Part shown: positions 14,894 to 22,035 of the stretch, piece after piece | Position numbering within the stretch: position 1 is the first letter of the stretch | How the letters are laid out: the number at the start of each line of letters is the position of its first letter | NCBI GenBank assembly: GCA_041552055.1 | Contig: JBFELO010000061.1 | Span: 1-27,111, forward strand | DNA length: 27,111 nucleotides | Reading direction: 5' to 3' | DNA from: JBFELO01 sp041552055 | GTDB lineage: Bacteria > Acidobacteriota > Thermoanaerobaculia > Thermoanaerobaculales > Sulfomarinibacteraceae | Notes under the pieces: generated by a model | What the model was told of the DNA's origin: nothing | Databases searched by the model: none | Seen by the model: only the letters and a program-made list of their open reading frames with translations | Position numbers and translations under genes: made by a program

Positions 14894-16222
14894 TCACGAA
14901 GGGCTTGAGGGCTTGCGGGCGTGAGGGCGTGAGGGGTTCTCCCAGGGAAGTCCCGGTGATGCCCACAAGCCCTCATGCCCACAAGCCCTGGGTGGGTGGT
15001 CGAGCGACCAGCGACGAGCGACCAGCGATGGGCGGGTGGAGGGAGACGAAGACAAAGAGCGATTCAGGTGCGGTGACGCTACTTGTTCCTTGTTCCTTGC
15101 TCCCTGCTCCCTGCTCCCTGCTCCCGGGCGGGCGGGGGCTGCCAGCAAGCCCGGCTCGGCGCAGCCATTCAGTACGCGATCGTCGAGGCGCAGAGACGCG
15201 GTGAGCGGGAACAGCTCACCGGCCATCGGGTCAGTACACCCTTCTCCAGTCACCACAAGTGTGCCGGCCGAGTTCATGTCCGCGTCGGTGAGCTCGAACA
15301 CGGAGCGGCCGTGGTCGTCCTCGACGCGTGCCGCGACCGACAGCCATCGCAGCTCATCCGCACCGAGGTCCTTGAGCAGGACGTTGCCGTCGCTGCGAAC
15401 CTCGAGCGACCAGAACGGCTCGACGCCGAGAGCGAGCAGCTCGCGCCCGAAGCAGTCCTCGCGGCGGCCGACGCGACGTACGTTCACGACTTCGACGACC
15501 TCGAAGGCAGCCTCGGCTTCGGCGGCGAATTCGGCCGCGGGTGGGGCGACGTCGCGGCCGCGCAGCACAACCGACAGCGGTTCGTACGGCATCCGCTCGG
15601 GAAGTGCCACTCCCACCACCCCGGCCGGATCGTGCAGCCACCGCACGCCGGGCTCACCGCAGATCTCGAGTTCGCGGACTTCGTGGCCCCAGGTCAGCCG
15701 TCCAAGCACGAACCGACTGTCGTCGGCGGAGGGGGCGGCTGCGGCGCGCGCGGCCGCATGAATGGCGGCCGCGCGTTCGCGGGAATCGGAGATGAGATCG
15801 TCGTTGAATTCGTGACGGACGCCATCGACCGTACGGTGCGCGTGGGCAACCGTGCCGTCCTGGGCGAATCGGAGATCCAGGCGTTCGCGTTCCAGGGCAG
15901 TGCCCTCCCCGGCTGCGTCGCGCCGGGCGGTCTCGGATCGAAGCTCGCGCACCGATCCGTGCTCGAAGCGATAGGTGGCGCGGCCCCATCCCGAGGTTTC
16001 GATGCTGAAGGCCTCGTCTATCGACACCGGATCGTCCTCACCCGCCATTCGGGCGGAGAACTCGGACCTCACGTCGCCGACGGTGAACGTCCCGTAGACC
16101 CATCTCAGCTCCGGCGGGGTATCGCTGGTCGTCTCCGGTGTGGCTGGAGGTGCGGTGTTCGGTTGAGGGCCACAGCCGACGACGATCAGGACGGCGCTCA
16201 GCACCGTCAGAATCTTCCTCAT
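14894..16222 (-). CDS. Lipoprotein with COG3650-like C-terminal domain and repeat-derived tail
   Basis: This is a 442-residue predicted lipoprotein. MRKILTVLSAVLIVVGC gives a lipobox (VVGC) with Cys17 as the lipidated residue. AAGGA lies 7 nt before ATG 16222, so the longer frame to 16285 is not needed. Residues about 40-220 are a novel-looking beta-rich region. Residues about 258-355 resemble the COG3650/META-like lipoprotein domain: LLALGVEPFWSLEVRSDG, then TGEGCTDPMAGELFPLTASLRLDDRVLNGCA with two cysteines. After GCAEP (about residue 357) the sequence becomes low-complexity (GSREQGARNKEQ and onward), translated from tandem repeats at 15126-14899. The original stop codon seems to have been lost, adding some 85 foreign residues. 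It lies 73 bp behind the SatD-like gene and may be cotranscribed. Confidence 0.8.
   Translation of the reverse strand: MRKILTVLSAVLIVVGCGPQPNTAPPATPETTSDTPPELRWVYGTFTVGDVRSEFSARMAGEDDPVSIDEAFSIETSGWGRATYRFEHGSVRELRSETARRDAAGEGTALERERLDLRFAQDGTVAHAHRTVDGVRHEFNDDLISDSRERAAAIHAAARAAAAPSADDSRFVLGRLTWGHEVRELEICGEPGVRWLHDPAGVVGVALPERMPYEPLSVVLRGRDVAPPAAEFAAEAEAAFEVVEVVNVRRVGRREDCFGRELLALGVEPFWSLEVRSDGNVLLKDLGADELRWLSVAARVEDDHGRSVFELTDADMNSAGTLVVTGEGCTDPMAGELFPLTASLRLDDRVLNGCAEPGLLAAPARPGAGSREQGARNKEQVASPHLNRSLSSSPSTRPSLVARRWSLDHPPRACGHEGLWASPGLPWENPSRPHARKPSSPS
14899..14989. repeat. Octamer repeats arranged as an inverted pair
   Basis: Five 8-bp units (aagggctt, gagggctt, gcgggcgt, gagggcgt, gaggggtt) occupy 14899-14938. 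Two 16-bp units (about catgccca-caagccct) occupy 14958-14989. The second block is the reverse complement of the first: 14908-14931 matches 14966-14989 at 21 of 24 positions. The pair could form a hairpin with a loop of about 34 nt. It lies inside the nominal 3' end of the lipoprotein gene. Confidence 0.7.
15004..15031. repeat. Heptamer tandem repeat (gcgacca units)
   Basis: Four 7-bp units are seen: gcgacca, gcgacga, gcgacca, gcgatgg. G-rich stretches lie on both sides (GGGTGGGTGG before, GGGCGGGTGG after). The array is read as part of the lipoprotein tail on the minus strand. Confidence 0.65.
15085..15138. repeat. Heptamer tandem repeat (gttcctt/gctccct) plus G-rich block
   Basis: Six 7-bp units (gttcctt twice, gctccct three times, gctcccg) occupy 15085-15126 and run directly into GGGCGGGCGGGGG (15126-15138). 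That block differs at one base from the blocks at 3634-3646 and 16257-16269. The unit family is the same as at 3570-3668. On the minus strand it is translated as the SREQGARNKEQ tail of the lipoprotein. Confidence 0.8.
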
Positions 16223-16256
16223 GGTGGTGTCCTTCCCGATTCGCCCGACCCGTGCC

Positions 16257-16299
16257 GGGTGGGCGGGGGATCTCGTATCTCGCATCTCGCATCTCTCAT
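16257..16299. repeat. G-rich block plus heptamer tandem repeat (ctcgcat units)
   Basis: GGGTGGGCGGGGG (16257-16269) is identical over 13 bp to the copy at 3634-3646. It is followed after 2 nt by ctcgtat, ctcgcat, ctcgcat, ctctcat (16272-16299). The stop codon of the SatD-like gene (16298-16296) falls in the last unit, so the repeat borders or has modified the end of that gene. Confidence 0.75.
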
Positions 16300-16955
16300 C
16301 CGGACGGCTGGTGGATCCAGCATTCCAGGATCTCCGCCAGGGCTCTCCTCGCGTCTCTCAGCTGCCAGTGATGGGCACGCTGCAGCGTGCGGGAGATGGT
16401 CGACTCGTCGATGCCGAGCTCGGCGGCGGCGAGGTCCTGTTGCTCCTCCCGCTCGACGGCGAGCACGGCCTGCCACTGCCGAGCGGTGTTCTGCAGCAGC
16501 AGGGTGTCATGCAGCCGAAAGATGCCGTTCACAACCGTGTCGAGCACGGGGTCGACGCCGCACACGACGGTGAGGAAGGGATATTTCACGCCACGGCGGG
16601 ACCGAACAAGCTCGCCGGCAAGGTGGGCGTTGTCGAACGCCTCGCCCGACCCGGCCTCGTGGATCGATTCGCCGCTGCGTCGCGGCAACGAGCGGAGCCG
16701 TCCGAGGCCGACCGCCACCCGGAGCGTCAGCGGGTGGAAAGCCATACGGAGTTCCCATACCACGCGTGGCAGGTGGATGGGTGAGGTGAGAACGGTCTCG
16801 AACTCCTGCGCTCCCGATGTCGCGTACGGAGCGATGATCACGCGTTCGGCGAGGTGGCGACGGGACAGTGGCCCGAGCTCGCGTTCGCGCGCGACGACAA
16901 CGTCGCGGTCGGCGCCCGTGATCTCGACCAGAATCACGGCAGCAGTTGTACTCAT
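16296..16955 (-). CDS. SatD-family protein with C-terminal HTH
   Basis: This 219-residue protein resembles the SatD family (named from Streptococcus mutans; biochemical role unclear). The pattern is an N-terminal strand (AAVILVEITGA), a short motif before a helix (TSGAQEFETVL, where others have a GDEFQ-like stretch), a cyclase-like LTLRVAVGLG, GEAFDNAHLAGEL, and a C-terminal helix-turn-helix (QQDLAAAELGIDESTISRTLQRA, about residues 170-195). It is probably cytoplasmic and may bind DNA. I chose ATG 16955 rather than the open frame to 16991, because the extra residues are encoded by an AT-rich palindrome and a predicted promoter. There is no Shine-Dalgarno; the -10 lies 7 nt before the ATG, implying a leaderless message. 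The lipoprotein follows 73 bp downstream. Confidence 0.78.
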   Translation of the reverse strand: MSTTAAVILVEITGADRDVVVARERELGPLSRRHLAERVIIAPYATSGAQEFETVLTSPIHLPRVVWELRMAFHPLTLRVAVGLGRLRSLPRRSGESIHEAGSGEAFDNAHLAGELVRSRRGVKYPFLTVVCGVDPVLDTVVNGIFRLHDTLLLQNTARQWQAVLAVEREEQQDLAAAELGIDESTISRTLQRAHHWQLRDARRALAEILECWIHQPSG

Positions 16956-16992
16956 ACATACAAATATAATTGATTGTACAGAAAAGTACAAT
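16956..16992 (-). promoter_or_regulatory. Palindromic promoter of the SatD-like gene
   Basis: A 7-bp inverted repeat with a 6-nt spacer (ATTGTAC / GTACAAT) occupies 16973-16992. On the minus strand TTGTAC (16991-16986) can be a weak -35, and TATATT (16968-16963) a good -10, 17 bp apart. The start codon begins 7 nt after the -10, so the transcript would begin at the ATG. The palindrome covers the -35 and most of the spacer, as a repressor site would. Promoter activity is inferred. Confidence 0.55.
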
Positions 16993-17060
16993 TTTGAACA
17001 TATGCGCGTGACACTCCGCCGTCGTCGAACCCGATGCGCCGCGACTGCGAGGTCCGTGAC

Positions 17061-19118
17061 CTAGCTGCCGCCGTCACCAGGAGCGCGTGAACCGCCCTCG
17101 TAGAAAGGCACCTCGGCCAGGACGACCTCCGGCGCGAGCAGTTCGTTCACCCTGACGCCGAGATTCGACACCGAGTACAGCGCGTCCTCGATGTACACGC
17201 TTCGCCGCAACCACGCCCACGAGCCCCACGGCCCTGCGGGCAGGCCGGAGTGATCGACCCGTCCGAGTTCGAAGATATCGGATCCTGGATCCACCGAAAG
17301 CACGATCAGCCCGCTGAACATGGACTCGCCGCCGTGGACGTAGGCAGGGATCGAGAGCACGTCGCGGTGGTAGGTGAACGCGTGGTGGTCATGCAGCGCC
17401 TCCGACCATGACCAGACCCCCTCCTCGCCCTCGACGAGGTGGCGGCGAGCCAGGGTCGGGTTGGCGAAGTCGCTGACGTCGAACACGCTCACCGCCAGTC
17501 CGAGGATCACTCCCTCCGGATCGGCCTCCATGCCCACCGCCAAGAGGTGGTCCTCGCCGATGGGGTGGAGGTACGAGGAGAACCCGGTGACCTCGAGTTC
17601 TCCGACGATCGCCGGGGCGGTCGGATCCGACAGGTCGAGAGTGAACAACGGATCGATCTGCTCGAAGGTGACCAAATAGCCCCTGTCGGCCATGAAGCGG
17701 CAGGCGAAGATCCGCTCGCCCGGGGCGATGCCGTCGAGCAGGCCCGTGATGGTCAGAGCGCCCTGGCCGTCGTCAGCCAGCACGGTGATCCGGCTGCCGG
17801 GGTCCTCCTCGTCGTCGGTGTTGCCCCACCACCAGTCGAACTCGGTGGTCGCCACCCGCAGGTGCCCATCGTGCTCGCCCATGGAGAACTGGCTGTGCAA
17901 CCAACCCTCGACCTCTCCCGAGGCCGTGTAGCGCACCGGGTCCCCGGAAGACGGGTCGAGCGCGAACTTGTGGATCGCGGTGGTCATCTCGAGGTCGCCC
18001 CAGCCCCACCACCACCACATGCTCGACTGGGTGACGTACAGGCTCGTGGTCGAGGCGTACACGGTCCAGCCATCCGCCAGCAGACCGGTCGCGTCGATCC
18101 TCGAGATCGTTGGATCCGCTACGTCCAGGTCGAGGTGAAGCACGCTCAACATCGAGTACTCGGAGGTCTCGGTCGGCCGGTACAGATCGCCGCAGCCGAC
18201 CAGCGGCTCGAACCCGGCGTCAGGGTTGGCGGCGGTTCGGTCCCGTACCAGCGGGACCAACTCCTCGAGGCCGGTGCGCGCGATGATTCCGGCGACCAGA
18301 GGTCGCAGGATGATCCGCGCCCCGGCCGCGGCCGCGGCGCGTTCTTCTTCACTCGCGTCCCAATCGACCTCTGGCAGGCCGAGGTCGTCGCGATCGATCA
18401 GCTCCCAGGCGGCGTAAGGAATTTCCAGGTAGCTCGAGATGACGGCGTAGATGTGGCCGTCGATCAGTCGAGCCGCTGCCAGGTACCCTTCCACATCGAT
18501 CGTACGGACCACGGTTGGAGCACTGCGATCGGTGACGTCGACCAGCTCGATACGGGTACCGCCCCACGGCATCTCCGGGGCCACCGGGCCGTCGTGATAG
18601 TTGTAGAAGTTGGAGATGACGACCGCGAGGTCGCGATACAGGAACAACCCATATGCGGCTCCCGACAGCTCGAGAGAGGCGGTGAGGCGGGAGTCCGCGG
18701 CCGGCCAGGACTGCACCACCGCGAACAGGTCGTTCTCTGCGATGTAGAGATAGTTGCCGTCGGTCTTGACGATGTCGAGTTCGTCGACGCCCTCCTCCTG
18801 GACGTTCGTGGTGGTGTAGTCCGTGGGGCTGTCGCCGCCACCGGTGTCTCTCTCGGGCCCGAACCACGGTCGGATCACCCACCAGTACTTGTGCCGAATC
18901 AGAGTCTCGAGGACCACGTCGGTGAGGTAGGAGTCGAACTCGGCGCACTCCTTGATCGCCTTCAGCGCCACCGGACTGGCGGCTCGCGGTGCGGAGAGGC
19001 GACCGGGGGACCTCCTGGGCGTCCGGTTTCGATCGGGGTCGGTTGGTGACGCCGCTGCGCCGATCGAGGCCGCGAGCAACAGTGCGAGCGGCGCGAGGTT
19101 CCGAATCGTGGTTTTCAT
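17061..19118 (-). CDS. Secreted beta-propeller domain protein (Beta_propel, PF09826 type)
   Basis: This 685-residue protein is exported by a Sec signal peptide (MKTTIRN, hydrophobic LAPLALLLAASIG, cleavage near residue 24). It matches the secreted beta-propeller family distantly related to WD40. The hallmark TTNVQEEGVDELDIVKTDGN lies at about 103-122, followed by YLYIAENDLFAVV and repeated blade strands (AAYGLFLYRDLAVVIS, TRIELVDVTDRSAPTVVRTI, FACRFMADRGYLVTFEQIDPLFTLDLSDP, HLLAVGMEADPEGVILGLAVSVFDVSD). In this family the domain is thought to act outside the cytoplasm; its ligand is unknown. A tryptophan-rich patch (SSMWWWWGWGD) is notable. GGAGGA lies 9 nt before ATG 19118, which rules out the much longer open frame to 19727. 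It is head to head with the glycosyltransferase gene, starts 36 bp apart. Confidence 0.9.
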   Translation of the reverse strand: MKTTIRNLAPLALLLAASIGAAASPTDPDRNRTPRRSPGRLSAPRAASPVALKAIKECAEFDSYLTDVVLETLIRHKYWWVIRPWFGPERDTGGGDSPTDYTTTNVQEEGVDELDIVKTDGNYLYIAENDLFAVVQSWPAADSRLTASLELSGAAYGLFLYRDLAVVISNFYNYHDGPVAPEMPWGGTRIELVDVTDRSAPTVVRTIDVEGYLAAARLIDGHIYAVISSYLEIPYAAWELIDRDDLGLPEVDWDASEEERAAAAAGARIILRPLVAGIIARTGLEELVPLVRDRTAANPDAGFEPLVGCGDLYRPTETSEYSMLSVLHLDLDVADPTISRIDATGLLADGWTVYASTTSLYVTQSSMWWWWGWGDLEMTTAIHKFALDPSSGDPVRYTASGEVEGWLHSQFSMGEHDGHLRVATTEFDWWWGNTDDEEDPGSRITVLADDGQGALTITGLLDGIAPGERIFACRFMADRGYLVTFEQIDPLFTLDLSDPTAPAIVGELEVTGFSSYLHPIGEDHLLAVGMEADPEGVILGLAVSVFDVSDFANPTLARRHLVEGEEGVWSWSEALHDHHAFTYHRDVLSIPAYVHGGESMFSGLIVLSVDPGSDIFELGRVDHSGLPAGPWGSWAWLRRSVYIEDALYSVSNLGVRVNELLAPEVVLAEVPFYEGGSRAPGDGGS

Positions 19119-19154
19119 GATTACGGTTCCTCCATGGCCGAGGTACGCACCACG

Positions 19155-20963
19155 ATGGGTTATGTTACCACCGTGGAGGCACACCAAGACACCCAGCCCG
19201 AAACCATCCCCCGGTCGCCGAGCCGATTTCTCGGGATTGCGCTTCCTGTGTGGTTCTTCCTGACCATCGCGGTTCTCCAGCTCTCCCTGCAGCTCCGCCA
19301 CTGTCTCGGGGGCGTGGAGTACGTGGTGGCGGCGTTGTTTCTCGATGATGCCTATTACTTTCTGCAGCCCGCGTGGAACCTCCACCGCATCGGCTTCGTC
19401 ACCTTCGACGGGATCAACCCCACCAATGGGGTCCAGCTCCTGTGGTTCGTGGTGGTTTACGGGCTGGCGTGGTTCGCGCCGAACAAGACGGTGCTCCTGC
19501 TGCTCTCCGGGGTCACCTGTGCGCTCCTCAACGCGGCCGTGCATCCGGTGATCGCGCGCGTCGGTGCGATCGTGGACCGGCGGGGATTGGCGGCAGCGCT
19601 GTCTCTCCTCTGGTTCGCCGTGGTGCTGTCCGATCCGCTCTACCTCCGAGGCATGGACAACACCTTGCACGCCTTCATTATCTGGCTGATGGTGTGGCAG
19701 CTTGGGGTATTTTTCGGGCGACTGCAAGGCTCGCCGGACGCCTCGCTGGTGCCGCTGGCCGCCGTGTTGATCGCCAATGTGTGGACTCGTCTTGACTCGG
19801 CGCTGGTGTCGGCGACGGTGTTCCTGTGTTGCGTCGCCGCGAAGATCGTGCGGATGCGGGGTGCTGACCTCACGATCTCGGGGCGCCTCCGCTCGGTGTT
19901 CCTGCCCGGCGCCCTGGCGGGCGTGGCCGGTGTCGCCCAGCTGGGGGTGTTCTGGTGGATGGGCGGCTCGCTGCTACCGGTGTCGGCACTGGTCAAGGCG
20001 CGACCCGGGGAGCACGGTATCCGCTGGACGGCGGGATTCGACGAGCTGGTGGCGCGCAGCTTCATTCATCTCGAACTGCCGCCACTCCAACTCCCCGATG
20101 CCGTCGTGCAGGTGGTTGCGTTGGCCGCGGCGCTGGCGCTCTTGTCGGGCTGGCTCGTGGTGAGGAAATCGAGAGCAGTGTGGGTCGGGCGCCTCGTGGC
20201 GGCCGGATCGGTACCACTTGCGGCAGCCTTGCTCGTGCTGCTCCTGGCGGGAGCGCTGACGCCGACCGGGTACCTGCTGCTGTTCGCACTCGCAGCGGTG
20301 GTCGAGCTGTGGCGCTTCGGCCGTGACGATGCCGAAGCGGCGATCCTCCGCCGGGTCTGGTACACCGTGGCGGCGGCGTTCCTCGCCTACCACGCCGCCA
20401 TCGTGCCGCTGGGAATGAAGCCCGGATACTACTCGCCGTGGTACCAGGCGCCGGCGCACGTCTTCTGGATCCTGGGGATCGGTGTGCTGCTCGACACCGT
20501 GATCCGCCTCCAGCCGCGGCCCGCCGGTCGGCACGCGCTCACGTTGGTCAGCACGTTGGTGCTGGCAGTGGTGGCAGCGCTGGCCGCCGGCACCGCCCTC
20601 GCGGAGTACGAGAGATCACCCCTGTTCGTCGCGACCCACGAGGCGGCCCGGCACATCGCCGACACGTCACCGGAGGACGCGGTGTTCGCGTCCTGGAACG
20701 CGGGCCTGCTCGGGTACTTTGCGGACCGCACTCTGATCAATCTCGACGGGCTCGTGAACACGCCGTCGTACGCCCGCGACCTGCGCTCCGAGAACTTCCG
20801 CTTCCTCGACTACCTGGCCCGCAGCGAGGTGGATTATGTGGTCGACTGGAGCATCCCGGACGAGGTGCAACCCGCGCTGGAGCCGCTGTTCACCTTCGTC
20901 ACGCGACCCGACTGGAAGCCCGTGGTGATCTACCGACTGGCCGCCCCTGCTCCGAAGTCGTGA
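19155..20963 (+). CDS. Polytopic membrane glycosyltransferase, GT-C type
   Basis: This 602-residue integral membrane protein has about 10-12 hydrophobic helices, the first at about 25-45. The first external loop has the GT-C signature: acidic pair DDAYYFLQPAWN (64-75) and FDGINPTNGVQLLW (84-97), as in PMT/ArnT-like enzymes that use lipid-linked sugars. A second conserved spot is RGMDNTLHAF. The C-terminal soluble part (about 500-602), with ASWNAGLLGYFADRTLINLDGLVN and YLARSEVDYVVDW, is shared by many uncharacterised members. The acceptor (lipid, protein or polysaccharide) is unknown. I prefer ATG 19155, with GAGGT 10 nt upstream. ATG 19134 is also in frame but overlaps the Shine-Dalgarno of the divergent gene. 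It converges on the 77-aa gene, with only 6 bp between stops. Confidence 0.83.
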   Translation: MGYVTTVEAHQDTQPETIPRSPSRFLGIALPVWFFLTIAVLQLSLQLRHCLGGVEYVVAALFLDDAYYFLQPAWNLHRIGFVTFDGINPTNGVQLLWFVVVYGLAWFAPNKTVLLLLSGVTCALLNAAVHPVIARVGAIVDRRGLAAALSLLWFAVVLSDPLYLRGMDNTLHAFIIWLMVWQLGVFFGRLQGSPDASLVPLAAVLIANVWTRLDSALVSATVFLCCVAAKIVRMRGADLTISGRLRSVFLPGALAGVAGVAQLGVFWWMGGSLLPVSALVKARPGEHGIRWTAGFDELVARSFIHLELPPLQLPDAVVQVVALAAALALLSGWLVVRKSRAVWVGRLVAAGSVPLAAALLVLLLAGALTPTGYLLLFALAAVVELWRFGRDDAEAAILRRVWYTVAAAFLAYHAAIVPLGMKPGYYSPWYQAPAHVFWILGIGVLLDTVIRLQPRPAGRHALTLVSTLVLAVVAALAAGTALAEYERSPLFVATHEAARHIADTSPEDAVFASWNAGLLGYFADRTLINLDGLVNTPSYARDLRSENFRFLDYLARSEVDYVVDWSIPDEVQPALEPLFTFVTRPDWKPVVIYRLAAPAPKS

Positions 20964-20969
20964 TCAGGG

Positions 20970-21203
20970 TCAAGCGCGCCGTTTTGGCTGGGCGATCAGG
21001 ACACGGTGGCCGGTGCGCAGCCCGGTGACCTGCCAGCTTTGACCGCTGTGCTTGAAGCTGGCGCCGACGGTCACGGACGAGGGCAGATCGAGGACCTCGA
21101 CCTGAGGGGACCCACCGGTGTCGAGGATGACGACTCGCGGGCGCAGGCCGACGTTGGGATCCCGTTGCGAACTCCCCGGCCGGGACCTGCGATCGGCGTG
21201 CAT
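20970..21203 (-). CDS. Conserved-looking hypothetical protein, 77 aa
   Basis: This small cytoplasmic protein has a basic start (MHADRRSRPGSS) and a compact, probably all-beta core (RVVILDTGGSPQVEVLDLP, ASFKHSGQSWQVTGLRTGHRVLIAQP). I do not recognise a family. It looks real for two reasons: GGAGG lies 5 nt before ATG 21203 (TTG 21215 is in frame but would overlap it), and a near-consensus sigma-54 promoter lies about 40 nt further up on the same strand. No partner gene shares the transcript. The function is unknown; the promoter suggests conditional expression under an enhancer-binding protein. Confidence 0.65.
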   Translation of the reverse strand: MHADRRSRPGSSQRDPNVGLRPRVVILDTGGSPQVEVLDLPSSVTVGASFKHSGQSWQVTGLRTGHRVLIAQPKRRA

Positions 21204-21253
21204 CGTGGCCTCCAACTCCCCTCGCTACTCAGACTGCCAGTCAAGATGTGCTG

Positions 21254-21269
21254 TGCAAGAATCGTGCCT
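21254..21269 (-). promoter_or_regulatory. Sigma-54 (-24/-12) promoter for the 77-aa gene
   Basis: Read on the minus strand the site is AGGCACGATTCTTGCA. It has the GG and GC doublets at -24 and -12 separated by exactly 10 bp, against consensus TGGCACG-N4-TTGCW. Only the first T is missing. Transcription would start near 21243, giving a leader of about 40 nt before ATG 21203, with a good ribosome binding site. I could not identify an enhancer site. Confidence 0.7.
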
Positions 21270-21608
21270 CGGGTATCACGGCGGCGGTCACACGAGGCTG
21301 CGTCCCGGAACACTGTCGGCAAGGCGCTCCGCTCGCGACCGGCGTGCATCGATTCGCGCCGCCCGTGTCCGGGCTTGGCGTCGTCGATGTCCTCCTGAGA
21401 AAGCGGTGTGGTGGGCAGTGCCCGCAATCCCAGGCGGAAAGCCGGGCCGTGCGCTTCGGGCGTGCGTGGAACACGCGGCGGCCCGGCCGTCGGCGAGCCC
21501 GAATGCACCGATCGTTCGGAGGCGCTGCCGGGCCAAGGAATGCCGATGACGCAGAGTACGCTCTTTTCTGTGCGGGAGCGGGGACGACGCGTGCGCCCCC
21601 GAGCCGGC
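21270..21608. other. Intergenic region upstream of the sigma-54 promoter
   Basis: This is about 340 bp of GC-rich DNA with several short overlapping open frames on both strands. None has a plausible protein or ribosome binding site. I saw no tRNA, SRP, tmRNA or RNase P signature. It could hold enhancer-binding sites for the sigma-54 promoter, but I could not pick out a palindrome. Confidence 0.4.
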
Positions 21609-21896
21609 TCAGAGGACGAAACGTTTGCGCAGGTACTCCACGACCACGTCGCGGGCGTACTGCAACACCTGGTCGGACGTCTCCTCCGGCGAGCAGAAGT
21701 CGGGGGTCTCCCGGACGTCCGCGACCATCTCCTCCAGCCACGGTGCCGTGAGCAAGTGCTGGACGATGTTGGCGTCGAGTCCGGCGTCGAGCATGGTCCG
21801 CCCGTCCGGAATCTCGAACACGATGGATCGAGAATCGGATACCCTCACCAGATCCTGCAGGTATTCCATGAGCCGGCGAAGATCCTCGGGCAGCAT
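21609..21896 (-). CDS. Hypothetical protein, 95 aa
   Basis: This short protein is probably soluble and mostly helical: LPEDLRRLMEYLQDLVRV, then a small strand pair (SRSIVFEIPDGRTML), then NIVQHLLTAPWLEEMVADV and a final helix QVLQYARDVVVEYLRKRFVL. I do not recognise the family. The regular heptad-like helices and low-frequency stop pattern suggest a true gene. I chose ATG 21896, with AAGGGTGG about 9 nt upstream. The open frame continues to 22184, but that part is low-complexity and overlaps gmk in antisense. It is divergent from gmk, with 139 bp between starts. Confidence 0.6.
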   Translation of the reverse strand: MLPEDLRRLMEYLQDLVRVSDSRSIVFEIPDGRTMLDAGLDANIVQHLLTAPWLEEMVADVRETPDFCSPEETSDQVLQYARDVVVEYLRKRFVL

Positions 21897-22035
21897 GCTG
21901 TGGTCCACCCTTCGGTGAGAGGATAACGGCTCCGAGGGATTTCTCCAACGGATCGTGCGGTTCCCCCCGCGTGCGCGATCGCGTACGATGGCGCCGCGAA
22001 TGTGTGAGAGTCGTTCGAGCTTTCGGGGGACGCAG

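Noticed and set aside
15004..15138. CRISPR-like array
   Set aside because: The units are 7 bp, contiguous and without spacers, and no cas gene is present.
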